Shown: positions 1-12,713 of the stretch, in pieces
How the letters are laid out: the number at the start of each line of letters is the position of its first letter
Position numbering within the stretch: position 1 is the stretch's first letter
NCBI GenBank assembly: GCA_026261815.1
Contig: JAMPIT010000258.1
Location: forward strand, 9,911,501-9,975,500
Direction of reading: 5' to 3'
Length of the DNA stretch: 64,000 nucleotides
Source: Monarcha castaneiventris obscurior
Taxonomy: Eukaryota; Chordata; Aves; Passeriformes; Monarchidae
The notes under the pieces: model-generated
What the model saw: only the letters and a program-made list of their open reading frames with translations
Database searches by the model: none
Told to the model about the DNA's origin: nothing
Program-made: the position numbers and the translations under genes

Positions 1-1047
1 CTTATATTAACGAAAGTCCCAGCTTTTTGATTCTAATACTAAAAAAACGGAGAAACCAAAAGCACTGGACACAGTGCAAGCAGGGTGGCTATAAAGGCAG
101 CTTTACAATCTCAGCTTTCCCATTTCCTAGGGTCATTTTTGATGGGCAGCATTATCTCTTTTGTCACAGAGGCACTGTGCTGAGGCCAGGCAAGTGTATT
201 TTCATGGTTCTGCAAGGCTGGTGAAAAGAGCAACTTGCCAACCTAAAAGCAAGGGCAGACAGCAATGCTTAGCAAATGAAACGCAGGGAGCATTACAGAC
301 AAGGATGTGTCACTCCAGCAAGCTGCAAAATCCGATTTCTACACAGTGCAGGCCTAGGGAGGGGCCCTCAAGTATTCCCCAGAAAAGCTTTAGAGCACTG
401 ACATAAGCTCTCACTCTCTTGAATAAAAACAAAACAAAACAACAATTTTCACATATGTCAGTAACTTTCTGGCATCTCCAAGCAGACTCCAGCTCAGAAG
501 AACCTCTTGAAGAGTGTTTTGACACCAGAAGCTGCATCATCAATCACAAGATAACCCACAGTGGCACCTATGTCTTCTACCTTTTTAGAGGATGATTCAT
601 CAACAGGTGGCTAAAACACAGGTCTAGTGGAATTACTACAGCCAGTACAGTGAGCTGCAATCTCAGCACTCTTGCTGCAGGCAGGCACTCACTCCTTTGT
701 TCATTAGTCACTTGTCGCTGGCACGCAGGGAGAGACCTGGGGTATCTCCCACAAGCTCATTCTGCTGGCTTTTCCCAAGGCTTTCGTAACAGAACTAGTC
801 AAAGAGATCTTGGGTGATTTTTCTAATTATGACACTTCAGAAGAAAGTGAAGCTGCTGGAATGCATATGGTTAACTACCAGGGTTATAAAGCTCCCTCAG
901 CTTCACTCCTGCCTTTGTACAGATGAGACACGCTCTGCATGAGCTAACTGAGATCTTCATCAGAAGGAGATTCATTGCAAGTGACAGCTGCTAGAAAATG
1001 GTAACAATTCTAAAACTGAAAAAAGGCAAAGAAATACAAATGTCCCA

Positions 1048-1110
1048 TGATAGCCTAGTGGGTGAGGACTGTCTGGGGACAGGGACACTGTGGATTCAAG
1101 TCTTGGAATC
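1048..1110 (+). repeat. Old tRNA-derived SINE fragment (MIR-like)
   Basis: TAGCCTAGTGGG at 1051 fits a pol III A box, and GGATTCAAGTCTT at 1092 resembles a decayed B box about 40 bp downstream. This is the arrangement of the 5' part of MIR/CORE-SINEs. The copy is degenerate and inactive. Chance similarity cannot be excluded without RepeatMasker. Confidence 0.35.
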
Positions 1111-1744
1111 AATAAATATTCTTTGGAGCAAGATGAAAGAGTTTCAGTAGGAGACAGTCCTCCCTGCTGTGAAAACACCCACTTGCTCCTACTCTTTGGT
1201 ATAAATTATTACCATATCCCAGCTTGAGTTCTCGCCCTCAAGGAAGAGTTGCTAGCATTTTCAAAGGAAGTCTAGAAAGGTGTTAGTTTTGTCCAAGGAA
1301 GAAACAGATTTATTTATTTATAGCTTGAAGATTATTGTTGGCTGAGAAAAGTGTTTCTCTTCCAGTCTGGCCCATCATTGAACTGACGCTGGGTGAAGGC
1401 TGCAGTCGAATTTGACTTCACAGAATCCATTTCTCTTTCCTGCACGCACAAGGGCACTGGAGGTGTAAAGACAGTGAATGTGATGACTCCTGCCCAAAGC
1501 AGGTGGCAAGCAGAACCTCAACCCTCACAAAATTCTCCTTTTACCATCTGTGGAGCTATCCGTCCTCCTCAGACAGGTGGGCAACTCAGCAAGGAAAGGG
1601 AAAAGTTGATTCCTTGAGCAGATACAAGCAAATGCCCATTCATGCCCAGTCCCAGCCCAGTAACAATCAAAACTCGAAAAGGAAAAATTTGCCACTGCAA
1701 CAACTGGAGGAGATAGAAAATGGCTTGTTTATAGAAATCTAAAC

Positions 1745-2040
1745 AGCTGACCCCCACTGGCCAATTTCGGAAAGTCTCTGAGATAATCGCACCTGTCCAG
1801 TAATAAACGAATGAATCAGAAAAGGAGGCTGAATAGAGGTATAAGCAATAATGCTCAGAGGCTGCCTGATACAATGGCCAATCAATAGGAGGGCTGTAGA
1901 TCAGGGTGCTAGTTAGCTGGAAAATTACCGCACCGCTGCGTGCGTCACGCTGTAGGGATCCTGGACAATCAATGTGGGAGGTATTGATTTAGTTATTATC
2001 ACTTCATACGCTCCAGACATTGTTAAATATACATTTATTA
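1745..2040. promoter_or_regulatory. Candidate conserved intronic enhancer
   Basis: The block packs many transcription-factor-like sites: an E-box CACCTG at 1790, AATAAACGAATGAATCA just after it, CCAATCAAT at 1878, ACAATCAATG at 1965 and TTGATTTAGTTATTATC near 1984. There is also a CpG-containing patch (GTGCGTCACGC) that is unusual for the surrounding intron. PBX/HOX- and FOX-like sites at this density are typical of conserved noncoding elements in developmental genes. The call rests on composition and motifs only; no alignment was possible. Confidence 0.35.
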
Positions 2041-5000
2041 ACAAGACTGGGGTGCATTGGTAAGAAAGGGAGCTTTAGCCACTGCAATATCTCCTAGCAC
2101 TGATCAAAGCTCAGCTATGAAAGAATTTAAACTCCACGTTCTCCCTGCCAAGCAAGCTCACAGGACAAATCCTGACACACAGCACAGTGCTGAAGACACA
2201 GCTCCTACTTCACATGAGAGATTGGAGTTTTGGCTGTAAGTGAGTATTTTGCACTTGAGATTTCAGGAAAACCTCTTGGAGCAGCAGCAACAAGGGACGT
2301 GGCGGCCAAGGGTCAACACAAAGTGAGCGATAATTGCATGGTTGCTTCCGAAAAGCCGGAGGAAATGAGGTCAAGGGAAATAGGGAGAACATTAGTAAAT
2401 AAAGGAAACTGAAACTACCTCCAGGGATGGAATAAAGACGAGAGTCACTTCCCATGTGTCTGGCTCCCGTGGTGGCCAGCACACTTGGGACACATGCCAT
2501 TCCATTTAGTGTCATTTTACCGTCAACCTGCTGCTTGTATCCTAAAGATAAGCATCGCTTAGGAGCAACTCTTCCTGCAGCAGCAATCTTGGGAACTCCC
2601 TCAGGATTCCCTCTTGTGTGTGCACCTTGTGTGCACTTGCCTGGACACAGCTGGGAGCAGCCTTGGGCAGAATTTTTACAGGGTAACGCCAGGGTGGAGC
2701 GAGGGTCAGAAAGCCAAGTGCCATGGACAGGGGAAGGCTGTGTACAAGTTACCCTGCCAAGTGAGGCAGAGGGAATCACGGAGAAGGAATTGGCTCTCTG
2801 CTTTGCCTTGACCTCATGCTGGATGGAGGAGGACTCTTAACAATTTTGCGCCTCAGCGCTCTGATTTGACGTGTTTGGATAACGTCATTTATCAGCCTCC
2901 AGAGAGACCTGCTGAGCACAACTGCTGCCAAGAGCAATACCTTGAGCCCCAGTGCTGGTGCTTCTCCAGCAGGTGTGAGAGGCCTCACTGATACCTGAAT
3001 TGTCCTCCCTGGCTGAGGACGTAGCAAGAGGGCACCTCCACTCTGGAGCAGAGACTCGCTGTGACAACACCACAAACGGGAGCCTGAGTGAGAATGTTTA
3101 TACAGAAGCAAAAACAGGAAGGGAGGGCTCCTCATGGAAGAAGCTGGGTCCTGTACTTTTCCCTGGACTTTGTGGTTATGTTTTCCACACCTTGGCAGTC
3201 ACAGCTGAAGATGCTGGGTATCAAGGAGCAAGTCTGTGAGACCGGGCAGACAGCATATGATAATTTTCAGTGTTTGTGCCCAATGCATATTTTTCTACTA
3301 TTCATAGCATTTTCCCCTGAGCACTGAAAAGAAGAACACTTTCTCTGAGAAAATCCTTGCTTCAGGTAAAAGGCCAGAAGAAGTGCACAGAAATACCATG
3401 GAAGAGGAAAAAGGACCTATCTGTAGCTTTGAGCTGTTAGGCAGCAATCACCTCCTAGGAAATCTCCCCTGGGAAATGGCTGCCCCCCTGTTCGCTAAAA
3501 AACTTTAACCCAAACACTGGTTATTTGTTAAACATTAGCATGCATGTGATCTTTGTTTCTCCAAATTAAATCGAGCAATTCCTACCCGCTGTCCCAGTGG
3601 GCAATCACAAGCAATTCCGTTAATTAAATTATCTCTGATTCTGCAGCTCTGGAATCTCTCAATTGACTATGTCTGTGCTTTATCATCAACAAAACACTGG
3701 ACCAAAAAGGAAACAAAAAAATGCTGATGTCAGAGTGATTGGCTTCGGTTAACCCTTCCCAGCTGGATATTAAGGGCTGCTCAAGAAACTGTTGTACTGG
3801 AACAAGCCCAAGAGCAAGAGCCTCGTAGCACAGATACCAGTAGCAGCTGTTCACTTATGTTTCCTTTCCACTGTACAGAAAAACACAAACACCACACTGT
3901 CCCTGCATCCAGCATCCTGCCTATTTGAGAGCCACAGAAAAATGCAAACTGTTAGCTGCTGAAGAAGCAGGAAAACACCTCAAAGAAGCCCCTGCAAATA
4001 CCCCATCCTCATCCAGATCTCATTTGATGTATCCTGCTGTTGAGGAGTCTCCATAAAACATTCCCCTTTGGTTTATTTCAACTGGATATAAATTTTCCTT
4101 TCTTCATAAATGGCTACACTGTACACAGCATTCCATAAATTTTTACAATTCCACTGTTTGTATGTACCTTGTAAAAAACGCTTAGCACTGATTAAATGCA
4201 CCACCAATAAAATTTCATGGGCTACTTTTGACACTTGATATTCTGACCTTCTCTCTTCCTCATACATTTATTTTTGCTTTCCTATGCCTGTAAACACAGA
4301 CTGGCAGAGAGGAAAATGTACGGTACCACTGACAAACCTGAAGGTGATGTATTTATTTTTAAACAAAGCCTTTATCCTCCCTTGTCCGAAGTGGAGAACC
4401 CTGCAGAACATACATGCCACCTCCCTGCACCAAGGGCAGAGGTCATGTCACTAGCAGCTTACATATCATAAATATTAGAAACAGACTGGTCGATGCTTTG
4501 AAGGCAGAGTCAAGCTAAAGCAAGGTTCCAGGAGCAGAGAAATTGCCCCTGGCCATATCCAGCCACGGCTGTAGATGACAATTATCATAACCACCACTAC
4601 GCTGCAGGAGAGAAAGCCTGGTGCAGTCCTTACTTTGTGGGGCACAAATCTTCAAGACTTGATAAAATGACCCCAACATCAGTGCACAATCATGTAATTG
4701 CAAGCCTTCTCTCATAGCTAATTTACATTTGGGTGAGAGGGCAACTCTTTCAGAGAAGAGTCCCTGTTTTATTAGCCTCTAACGTGCTGTGCACAGCTCT
4801 GTGACACCCAGGAGCACTGCACAATGGCAGAGCACAGTGATGCTGTCTCAGCTCTCACTCATACATTGTCTTCAACACAACTCCCTCACTATCTGAGTTT
4901 CAAACACTAACTATAAACACCCCTATGCTTTTTGGGATAAGAATTGCTTTCGTTTTCAACCTGATGAAAGAATCTGTCCCCACTTTCAATTTAGCAAGCA

Positions 5001-5859
5001 TCACCTGCAGCAAGTACGAGAGCTAAAGATACAGGGAGTTTTTTTTGGCAGATGTGGGCGAGCAGTACTGAAGTCAGTGGGAGATTCACAGACTCAAAGA
5101 CCTTTTACACTTACTGGAGTGCAAGAACACAATAAAGCTGAAAAAGCCCCTTTGCTACTAACAAGCAAAACACTTAAACTGACATATAAGTTTTTCAAAA
5201 GAAAAGTGACAGGTGGCTTTAAAAGAAAACAGATACAGCTCAGGCATTTTCAGTATCTTAAGTCTCTGAAAGAAGCCTGATGTCAGGCACTGGTGGCAGA
5301 TTGACTGTGAATCACCCCACAACATGTGGGCTACCGGACTGGCACAATGTACTGAGATTTTATTTCACTAGATGAGCTGGCTATAGCAGAAGGGGTTTCT
5401 ACAGCATGCCTTGCTGTAGAAAACTGCCCAGCAAAGCTGTTTACAGAAGAGCCATGTCAAATCACACCAAGTGAAGTTTAGACCCTCTAAAGGGTCTGCA
5501 AGACTGCCAATGCTAAAAGTAAATCTCCTGGCAAGACATCAATGTTTTAGGAGTTGGCTTCCCCTTTATTTAACTAAAAATCTCATTTATTTGGTTTATT
5601 TGTTTTTAGACTAACCTCCTTTAAAGTGGCTGACTTATAATCCTGTAAAACGTTGTCACATGTATTGAGGAAATTGGCAAGGATGCTAATTTATTGTCCT
5701 CTAGGAAAAAAAAGCCCTCTTTCCTTGATTAATGTATGTTTTTGTATTGTAAGATATTAAAGAATGTTGCTTCACCTGTAATTATAGAGAATAGTTTACT
5801 CTGGCAAAGTGCCCTGGCTTCTGGTTGCCAAGTTATGAATAATGCAATGTTCCCCATTC

Positions 5860-6560
5860 TAATTTCCGTGTTCTAAGTTGCGAATTTGGAGCGGGGTGCA
5901 TGCAAGGGCACACACACACACAACTCCGAGGCACTCTCAGTCACGAGCGCCTCTATTTTATACTTGCTTGCACAACTTGTTAATACCAGCATCTGCTTGC
6001 CAAATTCAGAGTTTGCTTCTGACTAATTTCATCTTGATGCAAACCAAAAATGTTGTCTCTTTTTTTCCCCACAGAGGAATTATTTCTCTTACACTTGCAT
6101 GCACCGTCGCAATACCACTGAGGGGAGCTTACTGCTGCAAGAAGGCGTTTCAAGCTGCATTTAGTAGGGACTTGGGCAAAGATTCCCTGAAGAATTTAAT
6201 GACAGAAGAATTAATTTTGCTTTCATATCTCCCCCGCCTCCATAACACAGAACCCAACAATGTCTTTACAGAAGCGGGAAGTAAATTCAGGCGCTGGCTC
6301 TTTCTCTTCCCTTTTTTTGGCGCGTGTTTTGCTGGGACACATGTGCCCAGCCCCAATCAAAACAGAGACAGATGGCACCGCTGATCATTCAGAATAGAAG
6401 GAGCCTCGGAGTCAGCGTGTTTAGATGCATTTGTAGGGCTACGCAGTATCCACTGGCCACTGGGACTGATTTAAAAAGGCGGTGAGTGAAAGTCTGAGCT
6501 TGCGCCAAAATTTTAAATGTGCCATTTGAGCAATTATGATTCGACATGAAAGCTGGGAGA
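5860..6560. promoter_or_regulatory. Candidate conserved intronic enhancer block
   Basis: This long stretch mixes AT-rich homeodomain-like sites (AGAATTAATTTTGC near 6209, AGCAATTATGATTCG near 6530) with an E-box pair (CACATGTG near 6338, CAGATGGC near 6370), TGATGCAAACC near 6034 and rare CpGs (ACCGTCGC, GGCGCGTG). It begins with a short CA run at 5911. A 168-codon open frame crosses it but has no resemblance to a known protein. I read it as noncoding regulatory DNA; conservation was not tested. Confidence 0.3.
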
Positions 6561-9500
6561 AAGAATGCATGGGTCATTCTGATTAGATTTAGAGACTATG
6601 TTCCCTGTTCCAAAGAGAAAATAAATGCAATCCCATTGCTTTAGTGGAGCAGCTTTGGCGATAAAGGAAAAAGCCATGTTATGGAAAAGTGGCTTGCTGC
6701 AGCAAGGTTTTGTTGAGGCAGCACAGGCTGAATCAGAAAATGATTCTCTAAACAGTGTTCCTAAAGAGAAATAATTACTCATCTAATGTGTTAATATCTC
6801 AATTCACTCTGCAAATACATCCTTCATCCTGCTGACCCTAATTGTATTTCTAACAGATCTGTGAAAGTGCATTGGTCTCTACCTTAATACAAGCCAGGGC
6901 CACAAAAGGCAGGAAGTGGAAATGGAAAATGCAGGTCCTCTCCTTGCTGAGGTACGCAGGCTAAAGGTTCCAGTCTACTGAAACTTGCCTCCATCCACAA
7001 GTAAACACGTTTGGATTATGACCAAGCTCCATGTATAGCTAGGCAGGTCTATTTTTCTACTGGAAGACTTATGGCAGCTGTAACTTGTCATTTTACTGTG
7101 GCCTGGAGCTGGTCTGGGATTATTGGTAGCTTTGGTTGGACGATCAGGGCACAAAATTATAAAATATCCATGAAATGAAAGAGGAATAGCAAATTCCTAG
7201 GGCTGAAAGTTGCTCAGAAGGTTGGACAGGCAGCTGAGTCTTGCAGCCAGCCTCTGCGAGCAATTAAATAAATGTCTTCTACTCCCATGGCCCCCATCCA
7301 AACGACTGAAATAAACAGGAAATATCTATGCTACTACAGCAGCACTTGGATTCATCTATAGCCTTTTAAGGGCTTTACTGTGGAGGTGATACGCTTTCCA
7401 GAACCTCCATTCATGACCGCTGATTGGAGGCACACAAGGGCAGTGCGATAACACATCCTCCACACAGCTTCCTACAACTGCTGCTGCCGCCCCAGAACTT
7501 TTACACTGTTGCTGTTTCCTTTACGGGGAAAGAAAGGATCAGAATTAGCATCATTTAAGGTAATCGTGCCTTCAAAAAGAAACATGAGGCTATTAAAGGA
7601 GGCCAGGGCACATGAGTATCATATAACCAATTGTGGTCTCAGAGCTAGAAGAGGAAACCAGCAGCGCAGTGGAAGGACAGGTCACGAGCTGGCTATCCGA
7701 GGAAAAAGCCGGAATGCTTATGCAACTGTGTGGGAAACAACAGCTTTTTGCAGACAAAATAATCAAAACAGAAGAAAAAAGATAATGGAGAAACAGGATG
7801 AAGTACCTGTAGCAGTGGGGTGTAAGGTTAGGAAAAGCAACAACACTGAAGTGAGGACAAAAAATGAACATGGATATTAAACTACTTTAATTACATTGCT
7901 TGCTATTACACTGCTTCAGTAAAGGCAGTGCTGGGTTCTGTGTTACAGAGTTGAAGGAGATATGAAAGCACAATGAATTATTCTGTCAATAAATTCTTTG
8001 GAAAATCTTTACCAAGCTCCAACTAAATGTGTCTTAACACTCCTCCTTGCAGCAGTAAGCACCCCTCAGTGGTATAGCAACTGTGCATGCAAGTGTAAGA
8101 GAAAATTACCCACTCTACAGCTATCCCTGACATGGTTTAATGAGAACTAACACAAACTGGTCCTTTTTAAAGTCCTATTTCATATTTATACTTACTAACT
8201 GTAGCCTAAGAAATGCATAAACTACCAAGAGCTGTAATTACAACCATCCTGTTGTCATACAGCAGCTGGCACAGCACAAACACTTACTGAGTCCTGCCAC
8301 AACAGTCCGTGAGTGCCAAGGAAAGCAGAAAGCACAAGCACAGAGCCAGCCCTGTGCAGCCAGGGCTGCCCCTCAGCAGATGCAGGAGAGAGACAGCAAA
8401 CTGGCAGCGGATGGGACACAACATGATCCCCTTTCTGCTCTTCAAAGGAACATTTTCATCTAAACAGGGAATGCAGCCTACGTAAAGATAATGGTTACTT
8501 TTCTCTTGAGAGCATCTGGGCACCACACAAACATTTCCTAAAAAAAAATAGTATCAGTCCCTGACTCTAAATTCTTGCAGCACAGCTAAGGGATATGAAT
8601 GTCACATCCCCAAAATATTTTCAGAAGGAACGTGGCAAGATCCACAATGCTCCATCAGAGACAATGTTAAACACAACAGGCTAATTTTAGGGACGAGTCC
8701 TCTCTCTGACAAGCTGCTCACACATCTAAGGGCAGAATTCGTCTGCTGGAAGGCAGCTGTTTGTGTTTTATAAGCTAAAGTTTCTCTTACCTATGGAATA
8801 ACTCCAATATTTCACAGGGAATCATCATCCATCTAACTGAAGTACCCTCTAACAGACCATCAGCCTCATATCCCCTTTGAAATAGCACAGCTGAGCACTT
8901 GCTGGGCCACAATTTATTTTTTACCTTCTAAGACATCTTGGTAACTCTATAGCTCAATAGTGACAGTCGAATTTCACACTGCGATAGCCCCCCATCGATT
9001 TTTCATTCCCAGGAAGCAACTCTACAAATTAAAGTTAACAGCATTTCTGAAACTAAGAAAAGAAAAAAGGAAAGAAGGGGCAGGCAAAGAGACGTAAATT
9101 GCAAGACGCCTAAACCGCGCCCCCAGCATAGGAATAAAATTCCATCCTGGGTTTTTCACCGGTTCCGGGATAGGGATGCAGAACCTACTGCCCCTGAAGC
9201 CAGCAGCTCCCTTCGGTTTGCAGATGCTTCAGCTTTAAAACATCACAGGTTCAACAGAAATAGGAGTCCCTTCCTATATGAAGATGTCAAAATCTATAGA
9301 AAACTGCCTCAAGGCATGAAATCACGCCAGACCTCTGGACAACGCTGCACTAAACAGAGAAACCACCTACCCCCAGGTCTGAGCTTGTACAGTCACAACC
9401 TGCCTCGCTGAGCTTCGTTAACCACCAGCCTGCGAAGAACCGGACACTGATACAATTTCAGTTTGCACAGTGGCTATAATGTTTGAGACCATCACTAGCA

Positions 9501-10789
9501 CATGAAACTTCTTTCTCTCCAACAGCTAAAAGAGGGAGCAGAATAAACACAGCCCGGCACTCTGGTCTCCACTGTCACATCCCACAGGAAGAAGTAATGC
9601 CAAAGCCTCACTTCATAAAGAAATGGAGCATCCATCTCTGTATCCTTTCAACACTGAACATCAGTATACAGTACACAGTATTACATACTACTGAATTACT
9701 GAAAAGGATTAAAACCTCATAAAGATAAAAATCTGGACACAAGCAGCACAGACCAGCAGCTCTTTCTCAGCCTGGCTTTGACAATCCCACACTTCAGTTC
9801 AATTCCTGAATCTTCTCCCAAGTTCACATGGGCTGCTCTAGTACTGGACCCACCAGCAGCATCATGCTCTCATTTAGCAGAGCACAAAGGGTTAGTTCAT
9901 TTATGACTCAAGTTAATTTTTTAATTCTGTCTTTGCTATGAGATGTTCTTGTCTCCCAGCAAAGCCTGTTAATGGTGTGACACTGTGGAGAAGGGCTGGG
10001 AAGCACTTATCCTGTGGTGTGAATTCTCAACAGCTTCTGCTTTCCTCGGACATACCAGCTTAAGCGCAGCTCCTTCCCTTTCAGGCCTCTGCTAATCCTC
10101 TGCCTTCACACTCCACTCCCGCCTGGACGCGTCTGCCTGGGAGCAGGGTCTCCTCAACAGACACTGCTACCTCCCTGACTGCTCTCACATGCCTGTCTCT
10201 TTGCACAAGGACCCCTATTTAAACTTTGTTTAATTTTAACCAATGCTCCTCCCTGCGCTGCTGTGCCAGAGCCCCTCCAGAGCCAATGGTTCAAAACAGC
10301 TGGATTGGAAAGAGGCAAGGTGGGGGGGAAGGGGAAGAAAGAGGAGACAGGAAAAATAAAACAAATACAATTGCTTTTGGTCTCTAAAACCCTCTTTTTA
10401 ACCCAACATGCATCTCATCCAATGAAGCATGATAACCATGAAGTGTTATATAAAGAAGATAATTATAAAGGGATTTAATGCTTGGCAGGCTTGTATTGCA
10501 AGGTTCAGAGCAGAGGTAGCATACTCATTTAAACAGCCCTGTGTCCGGGTTTGCTATTATGTGGGCAGTGTGGCTGGGGCCAAGCGGAATCAGAAAGATT
10601 CGTTTTACCAAAAAAAAAAAAAAGCACAGCCCCCTTCCCAACGAGGATGGCAGTTTCAGTACCACCTCCTTCCACTTCTGTCCCATCCCTGATTAATGAT
10701 GTTGTCTGCCTGATTTATGACCCACCCCAACAGATTAGAGTTTCCCTCTTCAACCTCCCCCCCTTTCACCCCTCCCAGAAGGCACAGCC

Positions 10790-11060
10790 ACACTCCGCTG
10801 GAAATATTAGAGAATTATTAAATAAACATTCATACGTCATGTCTCTTCCCATACTGAGCTCATCGTAGTCAATGCTCAGCGGCCGGGTCCTGTTTGCTTT
10901 GGGGCTGACACCAAACAGCTGGAGTGATTCATGGAGAGGCTGGCTACAATGCTCTGTGCCATATATCATGCTCGCAGCGCTCCCTGCCCCGGCGGAGATA
11001 AACTGATCAACCACAACGGGCTGGAATGAATTTATGACAACACAAAATTGAGGAAAACAA
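10790..11060. promoter_or_regulatory. Candidate conserved element with an open minus frame
   Basis: The block has a FOX-like AATAAACA (10821), a CRE-like TACGTCA (10833), a GATA site in GGAGATAAACTGATCAA (about 10994) and several CpGs in an otherwise CpG-poor intron. The minus strand is open for 82 codons (10766-11014) with smooth amino-acid composition, but it has no convincing flanking splice sites in phase with RNF220 and no recognised domain. I favour a regulatory element. A cassette exon or unannotated small gene is the less likely alternative. Confidence 0.3.
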
Positions 11061-12689
11061 ATGGGAGGTGACCCAGTGGGCCACTAACCCAGACTCTCTC
11101 GCTGGCCTGCAATCTAGTCTGGTGGCAGAAAGCAAAATTGAACATTGGCACTCTGAATTAAGATGCTGGCTTTTAACCCCGGGGAACCTCGGTTTCAAAA
11201 TGGCACCAGACCCTCAGAAGGCAGGGAGAAAGACTTTTTGTGGGGAAGGATCTTTTTGCAGCTCTCTGTGAGCAGCACTGCTTCTGCTGAGAGTCCGACG
11301 TCAGTGGAGGCATCGGGGAGGGTGCCTGGGCAATTAGGGACCAGCTGCTCTCTGAGCAAAGCTGCCTCCCAAGCTGAGGTAAAGGAGCATTGAACAAGCT
11401 GAGCTTTGCCTTGCTGGTGGCTGGGGTGTTCAGCAGACAGGCAGGGCTCAGATGGTGTGATGCTCCTTCACCTTTGCCCAAAAGCCTTCAGCACCCCAGC
11501 GTGTCTTCCAGACACCTCACATTGGCAAGATTAGAACAGCTCAGCACCACGACACCCCACAGTGCTGGGAAGGAGAGCTGGGACCAGCACCATGTTTCTC
11601 ACTACCCCTGGCTGCCACCTGAAGTTCAACACTACACAGATAAGATCAACTTGTCCAAGTTACTGATGATCTGGCACAGCACAAGGAGCAGAGCAAGAAA
11701 CACAGACCTACCCCAAACCCCATCTAGCTGTTCTACATGCAAGAGACTCTGCCACAAAACCCCATGTTTGGATTAAATTAACTTGCTCAAGTGAAGAAAT
11801 TCAGCTGCATGCCAAAAGGAGAACTGCTCACTGTACTGTATTAATGGATTAAAAACCAAACAAAAACACACTACTCTCTTTGCCTGGACTTATTTTTGGA
11901 AGAGGGGAGGAAGGAACGTCATTCTTATGAGAGAAGGATCAATAGGCAGATCACTGCTAACTCTATTAGCCACTGCTCTAAACAGAGAGCACAGCTGACA
12001 CAGGTGCTAAGCCATGTGCTTCTGGACAATTTTAAAAATGCTAATCAGATGCTACACAAGGTTTAACATGCCAATCAATAATGCTCAGATTTAAAGGCAA
12101 AAATTGAAGTTACAAACAATGGAGTAAAGTGATGCTGCCAAAAACTTCCTGTAAGCACCACCCAAAACAAGAAAAATGAAACCAATTTAGCTCCAGATTA
12201 AGAAACAGGAACTAGAGATGAATCAATTTAGCCTGTTGGGCTGGGTCGCCATATATCATGGCTCAGCAGTGGAGTGGGAAGCAGCCAGACAGTGAGAAAC
12301 CCTTCCCCCTCCTTTTCTGTAGGCTTCTAGCTCTGATCCCTGTTATCAATTAATTTAACAGAACCCCTCTACACAGACAAGCACACAGAGCATTCAGACT
12401 CCTTAAATGGCAGGACAGAAACTATTTATCACACATGAATCTCAAAGGAAAGGAGAGAGGAAAAAAAAAAAAGGCAGCTAGGAATTCTCCACCTGAAACA
12501 CCATCTTGTTTTCTGAACCTCAGTGAAATAAAGTACCTTAAATAAAAAGGTCCCTCTGCTACTTTCAAAAATTAACATTATTGGAAAGACTGAACAAGAC
12601 ATTTAAGCAATTTTCTGTAATTTCTATTGGGTTTTACTGACTTTTAGCAGAACTGAAGCTTTAGCAGGCAAGGTTATTGCAGAGCAAGG

Positions 12690-12713
12690 TGTGTGTGCAT
12701 AGATGCACACACA
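12690..12713. repeat. Perfect inverted repeat, 11-bp arms, 2-nt centre
   Basis: TGTGTGTGCAT is followed by AG and then its exact reverse complement ATGCACACACA. Alternating purine-pyrimidine arms make it prone to Z-DNA or cruciform formation. It probably derives from a CA-repeat inversion. No function is evident. Confidence 0.7.

Noticed and set aside
2210..2779. 189-codon minus-strand open frame
   Set aside because: No domain or known family. Several other frames are open over the same stretch, which indicates chance.
10766..11014. Possible extra RNF220 exon encoding an 82-codon frame
   Set aside because: Exon 9 continues in known orthologues directly into the coiled-coil exon, and this frame does not match it. 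Kept only as a regulatory candidate.
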